Notes: a model not told the origin generated them from the sequence alone. Counted from the first letter of the stretch, positions 9,391 through 18,499 are shown. The stretch: DNA of 64,000 bases from Gimesia fumaroli (GCF_007754425.1 NZ_CP037452.1:5493164-5557163), one strand, 5' to 3'. Made by a program: numbers and translations.

Positions 9391-9849
9391 ATGAGCGTGG
9401 TCCGAAAAGACGCAATAATCCGGTTGCATCAGCAACTGTTGAATCGACGAGATGAGCTTAAAAAGCTGGTGAGCGACAGTTCAGAAGGATCTTCTGCCAG
9501 CCGCTCTACAGTAGAAGATAGTGGTGATGCCGCCTTGCGTGAAACACGTCAGGGGCTGGAATCGCACTTGGCGGAAATCGAATATAAAGAATTGATGCAG
9601 ATTCGCCGTGCGATCTCATTGATCCAGGAAGGTCGCTATGGTCATTGCGAGAACTGCAATAAAAATATTCCGATTGCGCGGCTTAAGGCGGTTCCATATA
9701 CGATGTTTTGTGTCGATTGTGCACAACAGCGCGAATCAATGGGCTTAACCAATCATGATCTTGCTAGCGATTGGGAAAACGCCTACGAGTACGAAGGACG
9801 TCTTAACGATCAAGAAGTCAGAATTCACGATTTAGATCTCGAAAAATAA
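9391..9849 (+). CDS. TraR/DksA-type zinc-finger protein
   Basis: A 152-residue DksA/TraR-family protein. Residues about 5-80 form a helical coiled coil (RLHQQLLNRRDELKKLV, then a long helix through ALRETRQGLESHLAEIEYKELMQIRRAISLIQEG). The C4 zinc finger uses Cys86, Cys89, Cys107 and Cys110 (YGHCENCNKNIPIARLKAVPYTMFCVDC). Family knowledge: DksA inserts its coiled coil into the RNA polymerase secondary channel and tunes promoters with ppGpp. The coiled-coil tip does not obviously carry the DxxDxA of DksA, so a role as a related regulator is safer. GAGGGG precedes the ATG closely; a GTG two codons later has better spacing. Confidence 0.87.
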   Translation: MSVVRKDAIIRLHQQLLNRRDELKKLVSDSSEGSSASRSTVEDSGDAALRETRQGLESHLAEIEYKELMQIRRAISLIQEGRYGHCENCNKNIPIARLKAVPYTMFCVDCAQQRESMGLTNHDLASDWENAYEYEGRLNDQEVRIHDLDLEK

Positions 9850-9985
9850 TCTCTCCCTCCGATAATAAACGACAGAGGGTCCCAGCGACTTGATTGCGTT
9901 TATTCATCTCTCCACAAACGACATTCCCTCATAGCTGATTCGATCTCTGGAGAGCCTCAGCGCAATCAATCTGGTTTCCCTGCGT

Positions 9986-10023
9986 ATTACATGAAATCAG
10001 CTTTGCAACTGACTTCATGTAAT
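9986..10023. promoter_or_regulatory. Near-perfect inverted repeat upstream of the HtrA gene
   Basis: Two 15-base arms, ATTACATGAAATCAG and CTGACTTCATGTAAT, flank an eight-base loop CTTTGCAA, with one mismatch. It lies about 100 bases before the protease start and lacks a T-run, so it is not a simple terminator. It could be an operator for a dimeric regulator or a stem in the leader. Confidence 0.4.
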
Positions 10024-10121
10024 CAAATCGTCCGGCAGTTGGCGAAGGATTGCCTTTTTAGCCGTAGCTAGAAATAGCTGGTATGCAAAAGGTTCCTGAG
10101 TCACGCTGAGAGATTTGCAAT

Positions 10122-11645
10122 ATGAAAAACCGATACTCGCTTTTGCTCGTGCTTGCACTTATTGCTTCTGCTTCTCTATGGAATACCTGCTTTGAGTCTC
10201 CTCTGAACTCAAAGCAACTGGAAGCGAAAGTTCCTTCACAGAGTAACCGACGTCAACAGCATTCTGCGATATTTGGACACTCTTCTCTACACGATGGCAG
10301 TAAGCATCTGGCCAAGATCGCAAAACTGGCCACCCCGAGTGTAGTGCATATTCAATGCGAGCGTCAGACTCCACGCGGTGCCGTGGAAGAGACCGGCTCC
10401 GGCGTAATTGTGCGTGGCGAAGGTGCTCCTGGTTTGTATATCGTGACGAACAGACACGTCGTCCGTGACTCGAATGGACGTTCGATTTCGATTCAACTGC
10501 ACGATGGTCGCGTGATTCACCCCGAGCGGAAGTGGGAAGACAAAGACACCGATTTAGCAATTTTGAAAATCAGCGTCAAAGACCTGACCCCGGCAGACTG
10601 GGGCGACAGCGACAAGCTTGATATCGGACACATGGTTTTGGCGATGGGAAGCCCGTTTGGTTTAAGCGAATCGGTGACGCTGGGAATCATCAGCGCCAAG
10701 GGACGCCGTTCGCTTCAATTAGGCAGTGGTTCGGAAGTTCTTAATCAAAACTTTTTACAGACCGATGCTGCAATCAATCCTGGTAACAGTGGTGGCCCCC
10801 TGATTGACCTGGAAGGGAAGATCATCGGGATCAATACGGCGATCGCTTCCAACAGTGGAGGCAATGATGGTATCGGTTTCAGTATTCCCAGTAAGCTGGT
10901 ACGACACGTCTTTAATCAGCTTGTCAAATACGGTCAGGTGTATCGGGCTTACCTCGGCGTTCAGCTCGACCCCGAATTCAGCGTCGCAACAGCGGGACGA
11001 TTAAAAATGGACCGTGTCAGAGGTGCTCGCGTTGTGAAAGTGATTTCAAACACGCCCGCTTCTCGTGCAAATTTGAAATATGATGATGTCATCCTGAGTT
11101 TCGGCGGAATTGATGTTCTGGATCAGAATCACTTGATCAACCTGGTCAGCCTGACTGCCATCGACAACAGAGTCAGCGTGGTTTTGCTCCGAAATGGCCG
11201 CAAAGTGAATGTGATGGTCGAACTGGCTAACAGACAAATTCTTGACGAACTGGAGCGGAAGCAAAAAGAATCTCAACAATCTTCACGACGCTTCAGAACT
11301 CCGGCGGAACCGATGAGTTTCCAGAAAGTCAAGTATTCCGAAGCGCAGGATATCCTGACAGGCCTACAACTCTACGGCATGAACGAAGATCTCGCCGACC
11401 AGTTGGGATTTGAGAAATCACAGTCGGGATTACTGGTGATGAATGTAGACCAACAGAGTTCGCTTCATGGCGTTGTTGGTTTATATGACGTCATCGAAGA
11501 AGTCGCCGGGACTCCCGTGCGAAATCTGAGTGAATTCCGTCAGGTCTTAAGCCAGAATCAAACGCGGAATAATCTGGTACTCAAGATTTCCAACGGCAAG
11601 CAGGGAAAACCGCATCATCAGCTCGTCATCTGGCAGAGGAAGTAA
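10122..11645 (+). CDS. HtrA/DegP-type serine protease with two PDZ domains
   Basis: A 507-residue S1C trypsin-like protease. An N-terminal hydrophobic segment (residues about 5-20, YSLLLVLALIASASLW) would anchor or export it. The catalytic triad is visible: His112 in VTNRHVVRD, Asp144 in KDTDLAILK and Ser223 in NPGNSGGPL. Two PDZ domains follow (about 275-365 and 390-505); the second has QSGLLVMNVDQQSSLHGVVGLYDVI. Family knowledge: HtrA proteases degrade or refold damaged envelope proteins. It is monocistronic, followed by a strong terminator, and an inverted repeat precedes it. Confidence 0.95.
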   Translation: MKNRYSLLLVLALIASASLWNTCFESPLNSKQLEAKVPSQSNRRQQHSAIFGHSSLHDGSKHLAKIAKLATPSVVHIQCERQTPRGAVEETGSGVIVRGEGAPGLYIVTNRHVVRDSNGRSISIQLHDGRVIHPERKWEDKDTDLAILKISVKDLTPADWGDSDKLDIGHMVLAMGSPFGLSESVTLGIISAKGRRSLQLGSGSEVLNQNFLQTDAAINPGNSGGPLIDLEGKIIGINTAIASNSGGNDGIGFSIPSKLVRHVFNQLVKYGQVYRAYLGVQLDPEFSVATAGRLKMDRVRGARVVKVISNTPASRANLKYDDVILSFGGIDVLDQNHLINLVSLTAIDNRVSVVLLRNGRKVNVMVELANRQILDELERKQKESQQSSRRFRTPAEPMSFQKVKYSEAQDILTGLQLYGMNEDLADQLGFEKSQSGLLVMNVDQQSSLHGVVGLYDVIEEVAGTPVRNLSEFRQVLSQNQTRNNLVLKISNGKQGKPHHQLVIWQRK

Positions 11646-11770
11646 TCCAACTTCTCTGCGGCCCCTCTGAGACGGAATCTAGTACAACAGCTGGATTCCA
11701 GAGAAATGATCAGCGTACAAACTACTTGAAACAAGGTTCGTTGTCCCAATTGGGTTCTGCTTCAACGAAA

Positions 11771-11802
11771 AAAACCAGGTCAGATTGTTCTGACCTGGTT
11801 TT
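11771..11802. terminator. Bidirectional rho-independent terminator
   Basis: A perfect stem of 14 bases (AAAACCAGGTCAGA and its complement) with loop TTGT. A T-rich run follows on the plus strand and an A-run precedes it, so it can stop both the HtrA transcript and the convergent DUF11-type gene. Confidence 0.9.
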
Positions 11803-11829
11803 GTTTTTTCTCGTCACACTCTGATTCGA

Positions 11830-13962
11830 TTAGTCTCGATAGAATCGAGTCAACTCTTCAAACAGTAGTGGATCGCGGATGGAATCGCTGGCGAGACGTG
11901 CTCGGAAACGATGGTTTCCTTCAACAGTACCCCGCACGATGACCTGGTACTGAACTGAATCTCCGGGTGCCAGATCTCCCAGCGACTTGAAGACAACCAC
12001 ACCATTTTCAGCGATGTGCTGAGTCGGGCCGGTTGCAGAGATCAATTCAACTCCTGGTGGCAATTCACAAGAGACAGAAACACTGGAAGCAGACTTACTA
12101 CCGTCGTTCTGAACGACGACTTTGTAACCAGTTTCTGTACCGATTTCAACCGGGTCGTCCAGATCGGCAATTTCGAGAACCAGTTGTGCTGTACCTTCAA
12201 TTCGAGTTTGAATCTGAGCATCTGATTTCACGTTGTGTTCTGAGATCGCTCGAACATGATGAACGTAGTTACCAATCGTTTTGGTCTTCAATTCCAGATT
12301 TACATTCGCAGACTGGCCAGGTTCCATACGTCCCAGGAACCAGCTGATGGTGGAATCTTCCGGATTAAACTGACCGCCATGATCGGCTTTGACAAATTCG
12401 AAGCCGGCTGGAATTTTGTGTAAGACACGAACATTGTTGGTTGCAGCAGCACCATCGTTCAGAGTTGTGATGACATACTGAGCACTGCGACCTTTATACC
12501 GCAGCCCCGGTCCATCAATGGCAACCTGTACCTTAGGTGCAATCACATTGACGCGAGCTTGTGTCGCCTGCTGGAGACCACCTTCTGCTTTTGCCATCAC
12601 TTTCACAACCTGCTCACCGCCCATGACGGCAGCCAATGCCAGACGAATCGTTCGCGTTTCACCTGGATTGAGTGAACCGACCTGCATCTGCAGATACTCG
12701 GCTGTCACGTGTTCCAGTCCTTTGGGAATTTCAGCTTCAAGAACAACGTTGTGCAGGGTTCCTGTCCCCGGATTGGAGATCGTCACAGACTGTGAAGCTG
12801 GTTCGCCAATCATGACGTTGGTAGGTCCTTTGACGGCGACCTGCAGCAGTGGTTCTGCAACAGTGAATGATTCGGTCAACACGTTGGTGAAGCGAACATG
12901 GGCAGAAGCCGAGATGGCACCACGCTGACTGGGGATCATGGAAATTGTGATTGATTTTGTTTCGCCGGCTTTCAACGATTCAAATTTCCATTCCAGATGA
13001 TCGCGGCTGGAACTCGGACGAGGAACAGAATTTGTCAGTCGAACAGAGACCGGAAAGAATGCTTCTACCAGAACATCTTTGGCAGACTGCTTGCCTTCAT
13101 TCTTGATCACCAGTTCAAACTCACATTCCTGGCCGACATTGATTTCGCTTTTCTTAATCCACTTGTGAGAAACCTTTCCGCTGACTTCTTCAGAAGAAAT
13201 ACCAACGGGTTTCAAAGTCGGCTCATTAGTGCGACGACTGTTTGGTGAAGCAGAAATCGTAATTCCTGTAGGCTGGGTTACTTTATTTTCCTGTTGCGTA
13301 TTTCCGAAAGTCAGATGATGTTTGTTCTCAACTGTCTTTTGATTCGGAATTCGAGGAACAACAACATTTGTGGGTTCTGGAGCAGGTCGTTTGAAGTCCG
13401 TTGGCAAACGAAATTGCTCGGTGCTTCTTCCACCCGCACTAACCTGTTGAATCTTACCTTGAGCAGATTGACGATTGCCCTCCTGAAATTCAGCATGAAC
13501 AATATCTTTTTTACCCGCTTGCTCTGAAGTGAACTCTTCGTAGCGGAATTTTTTCTGGCTGTTTTCTGATTCAGCATGTCCAACCTGCTGGAAGGGAGAC
13601 TGGCTTGCCGCTGGTGTCTTGTCTTTGTTTTCCAGACGACGATAAGGCCGCTCCTGCCCGAACAGTTCTTTATAGTAGTTCGGAACCTGTGAGAGCTTGG
13701 CTTTGCCCGTTGGTTTGTATTGCGTTGCCTGACGTGAGACAGCTGCTTTCTGTCGGGGCTGTGAAATGGTGATTCGCCCCGTGTTACTGACAGGTGAAGC
13801 ATCCGCCTTCGATTGCCCCGAGTAGAACTCACTCGTCGATTTTGATGGGGGAGCTGAATCAAAAGGGGACCTTGATTCAAACATGCGATCATCGGCGGTT
13901 GCGATACTCGCACTCATTACCATAGTTGAAAATATCGCGAGCATCTTTTTTCCGCGTCGCAT
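11830..13962 (-). CDS. Secreted DUF11/CARDB-type repeat protein
   Basis: A large exported protein of about 710 residues. The start at 13962 is chosen because AAGGAG stands eight bases before it; it gives an N-terminus MRRGKKMLAIFSTMVMSASIATA, a clear signal peptide. The first 260 residues or so are low-complexity, rich in Ser, Gln, Lys and Pro. After that come about four tandem immunoglobulin-like DUF11/CARDB domains, recognisable by recurring phrases such as VGQECEFELVIKNEGKQSAKDV, IGEPASQSVTISNPGTGTLHNV and IGTETGYKVVVQNDGSKSASSV. Such domains occur in cell-surface proteins; a structural or adhesive envelope role is inferred. No catalytic motif is seen. Confidence 0.85.
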   Translation of the reverse strand: MRRGKKMLAIFSTMVMSASIATADDRMFESRSPFDSAPPSKSTSEFYSGQSKADASPVSNTGRITISQPRQKAAVSRQATQYKPTGKAKLSQVPNYYKELFGQERPYRRLENKDKTPAASQSPFQQVGHAESENSQKKFRYEEFTSEQAGKKDIVHAEFQEGNRQSAQGKIQQVSAGGRSTEQFRLPTDFKRPAPEPTNVVVPRIPNQKTVENKHHLTFGNTQQENKVTQPTGITISASPNSRRTNEPTLKPVGISSEEVSGKVSHKWIKKSEINVGQECEFELVIKNEGKQSAKDVLVEAFFPVSVRLTNSVPRPSSSRDHLEWKFESLKAGETKSITISMIPSQRGAISASAHVRFTNVLTESFTVAEPLLQVAVKGPTNVMIGEPASQSVTISNPGTGTLHNVVLEAEIPKGLEHVTAEYLQMQVGSLNPGETRTIRLALAAVMGGEQVVKVMAKAEGGLQQATQARVNVIAPKVQVAIDGPGLRYKGRSAQYVITTLNDGAAATNNVRVLHKIPAGFEFVKADHGGQFNPEDSTISWFLGRMEPGQSANVNLELKTKTIGNYVHHVRAISEHNVKSDAQIQTRIEGTAQLVLEIADLDDPVEIGTETGYKVVVQNDGSKSASSVSVSCELPPGVELISATGPTQHIAENGVVVFKSLGDLAPGDSVQYQVIVRGTVEGNHRFRARLASDSIRDPLLFEELTRFYRD

Positions 13963-14472
13963 TGTGATTCTCCTTACCGATTGGAATTTACTGCTGGATA
14001 GGGACTGATTTGTGTTTTGGATTGACATGACGAGAATTGTGAGAGCTGGTGAGATCAAATAAATTTCAAAACGGTGTGCTATTATTATCCATCTCTCTTT
14101 ATCGGGTGTGAGGATTCCCGGAATTGAACCAGATATGCTGATTTTTTAAGATAAACCGAAATTATAAGATTTTCCGGTTATGACGATTTCCAGTCGTCCC
14201 CCCCTGACGGAACCAGCCGATTTTCTGCAAGTTGGTGTAATATAAGACATTATGCTGTTGGATTATTCAGCAGTCACCGTAAAATCCAATGATGACATCC
14301 CCTTAAAAACTTAACGGGAAGAATGTCTTTGAGTCCCCTGCCTGGTGGATCAAGGAAGACTGTCCCACTTTTTGAGTGCCTTCGATTGACTCATGCGCCC
14401 AACCGCTGAAAATAGCGGTAGACTGCGGAAAGCCCGCCTTAAATGTAAACTTGTCCCCTTCCTGACGGAACC
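13963..14472. other. Divergent intergenic region before the lipB-like gene
   Basis: About 510 bases. A short hairpin with arms CCGCT and AGCGG lies near 14403-14420, and the phrase CCTGACGGAACCA occurs twice (near 14203 and 14461). I considered a small structured RNA between 14270 and 14470 but cannot match any known family. No coding frame is convincing. Confidence 0.45.
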
Positions 14473-15219
14473 ATGAATACCAAGCAGCCCTTTATTCAAC
14501 ACGCACATCATCAAGATCGAACGATGAAAGTCTATATGCTGGGCTGTGTTGATTTTGATTCGCTGCTGACATTACAGGAACGTGCTTTACAGGAACTGCG
14601 TCGAGATCAAAGTGAGTCAGCCGTGCTTTTCGTTTGTGAACACCCACCGCTGATTACAATCGGACGTGAAGGAAGCCACGCCCAACTGGTGGATTCCCAC
14701 CAGGAGTTCAAATCGGGCCAAATCGAAACCCGCTGGGTGAACCGCGGTGGCGGCGCCATCTTCCATGCACCGGGACAACTGGCAGTATACCCCGTTCTCC
14801 CCTTAAAACAGTTGGGAATTGGACTTCAGGAGTATAAGCAGGGACTGGAACAGGCGATCATAGCGATGGCCGCCGAGCAAAGCGTAGAAGCACAGGTCCA
14901 ACCCGATTCCGAAGGAATTTCCAGTCGTTGTGGGCAGTTTGCCTGTCTGGGGGCTGCGATCAAATCCTGGATTTCTTACTATGGGTTCTATATTAATGTT
15001 TCACCAGACATGAAATTACTGCGCCTGGTTGACTCCAATCGATACGATCATCGCCTGACATCGCTGTCCGCCACGCTGACGCGCGAGGCCAGTATGAGTT
15101 CTGTTCGCGAAAGTATTGTGCGGAACCTTGTTTCGCGGTTCGGATATCGGGATACCCCTGTTTTCACACGACACCCCTTATTGAATAGAGTGAAGAAAAA
15201 AGTTTATGTCCACACTTAA
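14473..15219 (+). CDS. lipB: LipB-like protein (octanoyltransferase fold) with altered active site
   Basis: A 248-residue protein of the biotin/lipoate protein ligase fold, in the position of lipB just before lipA. It has the family blocks RGGGAIFHAPGQLAVYP (His98 conserved) and LGAAIKSWISYYGFYINV. Two features differ from characterised LipB: the catalytic Lys of the E. coli KICSLG block aligns with Gln155 (QFACLG), and the catalytic Cys of the INPCG block aligns with Asp187/Ser188 in RLVDSNRYDHRL; no Cys is nearby. It may use other residues, act on a different carrier, or only bind. ATG 14473 is taken as start; ATG 14524 is also possible. It overlaps lipA by 14 bases. Confidence 0.82.
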   Translation: MNTKQPFIQHAHHQDRTMKVYMLGCVDFDSLLTLQERALQELRRDQSESAVLFVCEHPPLITIGREGSHAQLVDSHQEFKSGQIETRWVNRGGGAIFHAPGQLAVYPVLPLKQLGIGLQEYKQGLEQAIIAMAAEQSVEAQVQPDSEGISSRCGQFACLGAAIKSWISYYGFYINVSPDMKLLRLVDSNRYDHRLTSLSATLTREASMSSVRESIVRNLVSRFGYRDTPVFTRHPLLNRVKKKVYVHT

Positions 15220-16105
15220 TATTCTGACAGACACTCAACCTGCTCCACGACAGCGGCTCCCCAAGTGGCTGAAACGGCCACTTCCCAAACCGGGAATGTC
15301 ATTTACCAGTAATGTGATCGACGATTTAAATTTGGTCACCGTTTGTGAAAGCGCCAAGTGCCCAAACCGCACGGAATGCTGGTCTCACAAAACGGCAACA
15401 TTGATGATTCTGGGCAATGTCTGCACGCGGCCTTGCGGTTTCTGCTCGATTGCGAAGGGAAAAACCGAGACCGTTCAGATTGATGAGCCGGAACGCGTCG
15501 CGGAAGCAGCGGCTCGGCTGGGGCTGGAACATGTTGTGATCACATCCGTCACACGGGATGACTTACCCGATGGCGGTGCTGAGCATTTTTATAACTGCAT
15601 CCTGGCAGTCCGAGAGCGCACCGGAGCCGACATCGAAGTTTTAACACCCGATTTCCGCGGCGATCGCGCGGCCATCCATCGAGTCACCGAAGCGCGCCCT
15701 GACGTATTCAATCACAATACCGAAACGGTCCCTCGGCTCTATCACCGGGTCCGTCGCAATGCCGTGTATCAGCGAACCCTGGATTTGCTGATTCAAGTCA
15801 AAGAAACAGATCCGTCCATCATCACCAAAAGCGGGTTGATGCTGGGACTGGGTGAGACAAGAGAAGAAGTGCTGGAAGTCTGTGCCGACCTGCGGGCCAC
15901 CGGCTGTGATATGATTACAATCGGACAATATCTGCAACCAACGCCTGAGAATTTACCGGTCGAACGATTTCTTCCGCCGGAAGAATTTGATGAAGTCGGC
16001 GATCAGGTCCGGGCAATGGGCTTTAAACTGGTTGCCAGTGGACCGTTTGTTCGCTCCAGCTACAATGCAGGCGAAATGGCGGCTGTACTGGGAAATGATT
16101 CCTGA
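15206..16105 (+). CDS. lipA: Lipoyl synthase (radical SAM)
   Basis: A 299-residue lipoyl synthase, which inserts two sulfurs into protein-bound octanoyl chains. Both iron-sulfur clusters are encoded: the auxiliary cluster motif C-x4-C-x5-C at Cys47, Cys52 and Cys58 (CESAKCPNRTEC) and the radical SAM motif C-x3-C-x2-C at Cys73, Cys77 and Cys80 (CTRPCGFC). The C-terminal RSSY motif that closes the auxiliary cluster is present (FVRSSYNAGE). All catalytic features look intact, in contrast to the upstream LipB-like protein. The start overlaps the lipB-like frame and the stop abuts the next ATG, so the three genes are probably translationally coupled. Confidence 0.97.
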   Translation: MSTLNILTDTQPAPRQRLPKWLKRPLPKPGMSFTSNVIDDLNLVTVCESAKCPNRTECWSHKTATLMILGNVCTRPCGFCSIAKGKTETVQIDEPERVAEAAARLGLEHVVITSVTRDDLPDGGAEHFYNCILAVRERTGADIEVLTPDFRGDRAAIHRVTEARPDVFNHNTETVPRLYHRVRRNAVYQRTLDLLIQVKETDPSIITKSGLMLGLGETREEVLEVCADLRATGCDMITIGQYLQPTPENLPVERFLPPEEFDEVGDQVRAMGFKLVASGPFVRSSYNAGEMAAVLGNDS

Positions 16106-16372
16106 ATGACGACCCCGATCATTGTTCCTGCATTAGGCACTGTGAACCAACGTTTGACAGTGAGTTTATGGCTCACGCGAGTAGGAGAGCAGGTTTCTGC
16201 TGGAGATCGTGTTGTCGAACTGTTGATGCCGGGAGTGACCTTTGACATTGAGTCTCCCTGTACGGGAACCGTCATCGCCTGTGAGTGTCAGCCAGGTACT
16301 GAAGTTGAGGAAGGCACGGTGTTAGGCTGGATTGATCCTGCTGTCACAGCTGAGTCTGAGCAGGAACGTTGA
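16106..16372 (+). CDS. Lipoyl/biotinyl-domain protein lacking any lysine
   Basis: An 88-residue stand-alone domain with the lipoyl/biotinyl fold: IVPALGTVNQRLTVSLWLTRVGEQVSAGDRVVEL, then IESPCTGTVIACECQPGTEVEEGTVLGWID. In lipoyl domains the hairpin tip reads D-K-A and the Lys carries lipoate. Here the equivalent is Pro-Gly-Val (in LLMPGVTFDIESP), and the whole protein has no lysine at all, so ordinary amide attachment is impossible. Three cysteines (in SPCTG and ACEC) are present. It starts directly after the lipA stop codon, so its function is presumably tied to LipA or the LipB-like protein; what it does is unknown. Confidence 0.82.
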   Translation: MTTPIIVPALGTVNQRLTVSLWLTRVGEQVSAGDRVVELLMPGVTFDIESPCTGTVIACECQPGTEVEEGTVLGWIDPAVTAESEQER

Positions 16373-16399
16373 TCTGTTTGATCAGAATGGAAACCGAGA

Positions 16400-17455
16400 A
16401 TGACAACCGATCAAATCCGAGGTCATCAACCGATACTGGAAATGCTGCAACGTGCATTATCTCGAGGCCGCCTGCCGCACGCACTCCTGTTTGCCGGAGA
16501 TGCCGGAATTGGTAAAAAACGAGTCGCCTTATCTCTGGCACAATGTTTGTTTTGTGATCAAACATCAGCAGACGAGTTGACGAGCTGCGGCGAATGTGCT
16601 TCCTGTAAGCAGATGGTGGCAGGAACTCATCCCGATTTGATTTCGGTCGAGTGCCCGCCCGATAAAGCCATTTTGCCGTTGAGCTTGATCATCGGTGGGG
16701 ATGACCACCGCGGCCGTGAAGGCGTTTGTTATGAGATGTCATTACGCCCGATGGTCGGAGATCGACGGATAGCCATCATCGATGATGCAGACAAAATGAA
16801 CGCAGAGAGTGCCAACGCGTTGCTTAAAACGCTCGAAGAACCGTCTGCCAACTATTTGATGATTTTGATCGCCAGCGAATTGGATGCGATCCTGCCGACG
16901 ATTCGATCCCGCTGCCAGCTGATGCGATTCGGACGACTGTCACAAGAGGATGTCGCTGATTTACTCATCGAACAACAATTACTTGATTCTGCAGAACAGG
17001 CAAGCCAGATTGCCCGAGTCTCGGAAGGCTCACTGAACACCGCCAGGCAGCTTCTGGACGAAAATCTGGCAGCACTGCGGGTAAATATCACCCGTATCCT
17101 CGGCAAACATCCTTTCCAGCCCCAGGTATTTTCGCAGGCCGTCATGCAAGCCATTGACGATGTCGGAGGGAATACGGCGGCACAACGGAAAACAGCGAAT
17201 TGGATCATTAAATTTTGCGCTGATTTTTATCATCAGGCATTGCAGATTGCCGCTGGCTGCAATTCGGGCTTAGAGTCTGACTCTATCAGAAAATTTGTTG
17301 CCGGGATTCCAGGAGAACCGGAAGACCAGATCGAAATAATCGGAAATCTGCTGGATCGCATGCTGCAGACGGAAGAAGAAATTGCTAGAAACGCCACGAT
17401 CGCACTCTGTATTGAAAGCTTGAGCGAAGATCTAAGAGGTATACAGATGAAATAA
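16400..17455 (+). CDS. holB: DNA polymerase III delta-prime subunit
   Basis: A 351-residue AAA+ clamp-loader subunit. The Walker A loop is GDAGIGKK (33-40), longer and better preserved than in E. coli delta-prime. A four-cysteine zinc module follows (Cys52, Cys63, Cys66, Cys69 in CGECASCK), then the Walker-B-like IAIIDDADKMNAESANALLKTLEEP and the SRC motif in TIRSRCQL. These are the features of delta-prime/DnaX-type proteins. A further insertion around residues 90-110 (PDKAILPLSLIIGGDDHRG) is unusual. The next gene is ricT, a pairing also seen in Bacillus (holB-yaaT), which supports the assignment. Confidence 0.93.
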   Translation: MTTDQIRGHQPILEMLQRALSRGRLPHALLFAGDAGIGKKRVALSLAQCLFCDQTSADELTSCGECASCKQMVAGTHPDLISVECPPDKAILPLSLIIGGDDHRGREGVCYEMSLRPMVGDRRIAIIDDADKMNAESANALLKTLEEPSANYLMILIASELDAILPTIRSRCQLMRFGRLSQEDVADLLIEQQLLDSAEQASQIARVSEGSLNTARQLLDENLAALRVNITRILGKHPFQPQVFSQAVMQAIDDVGGNTAAQRKTANWIIKFCADFYHQALQIAAGCNSGLESDSIRKFVAGIPGEPEDQIEIIGNLLDRMLQTEEEIARNATIALCIESLSEDLRGIQMK

Positions 17456-17647
17456 ACAGGGCTCAGAGGCATTGGAAGGGGACTGCAGCAGTTTTCAAAA
17501 AATTCATTTTCCCGAGAATATGTGAAGATTGCCCGCTCCGGATTCGGTATACTAAAATGATTCCGGGAGGCCTCCGATATTTCTAAGATGTTTTTCAATT
17601 CCATTCTGGTCGCCTGGCTCAATCTCAAATCAATGAAATTGTCATAA

Positions 17648-18499
17648 ATGAATACCGAAGTATCAGGTTATATTGTTCGCTACGGTTCGACGCGACTGAT
17701 TGGCGAATTTACTTTCAAAGGCCAGGCCGAACTCCCCCGCAACGCCACTGTGATTATCAAAAGTGATCGCGGCCACGAATGGGGTGAGGTCCTCTCGCCA
17801 GCGACGGAGCGAGTCCGTTCGTTTATGAAAACATCTGATCCGACAGGACGCATTATCCGCCTGGTCACAGACGATGATTATCGTACTCGCGACCAGAACC
17901 GTCATGAAGAACGAAAAGAATTCCAGGGATGCCAGGAACTGGTGAATGAACACAAACTGCAAATGCAGCTAGTGGATGTCGAACATCTTTTCGGCGGTGA
18001 ACGGGTCATTTTTTATTATCTCGCTGAAAAACGTGTCGACTTTCGCGAGCTGGTAAAAGCACTGGCCCGTAAATATCGCTCGCGGATTGAAATGCGGCAG
18101 ATTGGTGTTCGCGATGAAGCCAAGCTACTGGCCGACTATGGCGATTGTGGCAAAACCGTTTGCTGTGGTACGCACCTGACAGAAATGCCCCCGGTCTCCA
18201 TGAAAATGGCCAAGCTGCAGAAAACATCGCTGGATCCGAATAAACTATCAGGACGATGCGGGCGACTCAAATGCTGTTTGCGCTACGAGTATGATACGTA
18301 TCGAAACTATAAGAAAGAACTGCCCCCCATTGGCTCAACCGTGATCACCATACAGGGCGAAGGCAAAGTGACGAATCAGGAAATTCTTTCTGAATGTGTG
18401 CAAGTGGTCTATCCGGACTCACGAAAGACAATTGTCCATAGAAAAGAGATTCTGGAAGTCATCAAAAAGAAAAAAGGAGAAACTCCTACGAATCAATGA
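17648..18499 (+). CDS. ricT: PSP1-domain protein, RicT/YaaT-like
   Basis: A 283-residue PSP1-domain protein. The conserved core includes RGHEWGEVLSP, LVDVEHLFGGERVIFYYLAEKRVDFRELVKAL and the cysteine-rich block GDCGKTVCCGTHL with GRCGRLKCCLRYEYDTY. In Bacillus the homologue (RicT/YaaT) joins RicA and RicF in an iron-sulfur complex that supports RNase Y-dependent mRNA processing. The cluster-type cysteines are all here. It lies just downstream of holB, the same order as in Bacillus. RicA/RicF homologues are not in the window. A role in RNA maturation is inferred from the family. Confidence 0.9.
   Translation: MNTEVSGYIVRYGSTRLIGEFTFKGQAELPRNATVIIKSDRGHEWGEVLSPATERVRSFMKTSDPTGRIIRLVTDDDYRTRDQNRHEERKEFQGCQELVNEHKLQMQLVDVEHLFGGERVIFYYLAEKRVDFRELVKALARKYRSRIEMRQIGVRDEAKLLADYGDCGKTVCCGTHLTEMPPVSMKMAKLQKTSLDPNKLSGRCGRLKCCLRYEYDTYRNYKKELPPIGSTVITIQGEGKVTNQEILSECVQVVYPDSRKTIVHRKEILEVIKKKKGETPTNQ

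Noticed and set aside
14270-14470. Possible 6S or other structured RNA before the lipB-like gene
   Set aside because: Only one short hairpin is evident and I could not match any known RNA consensus.
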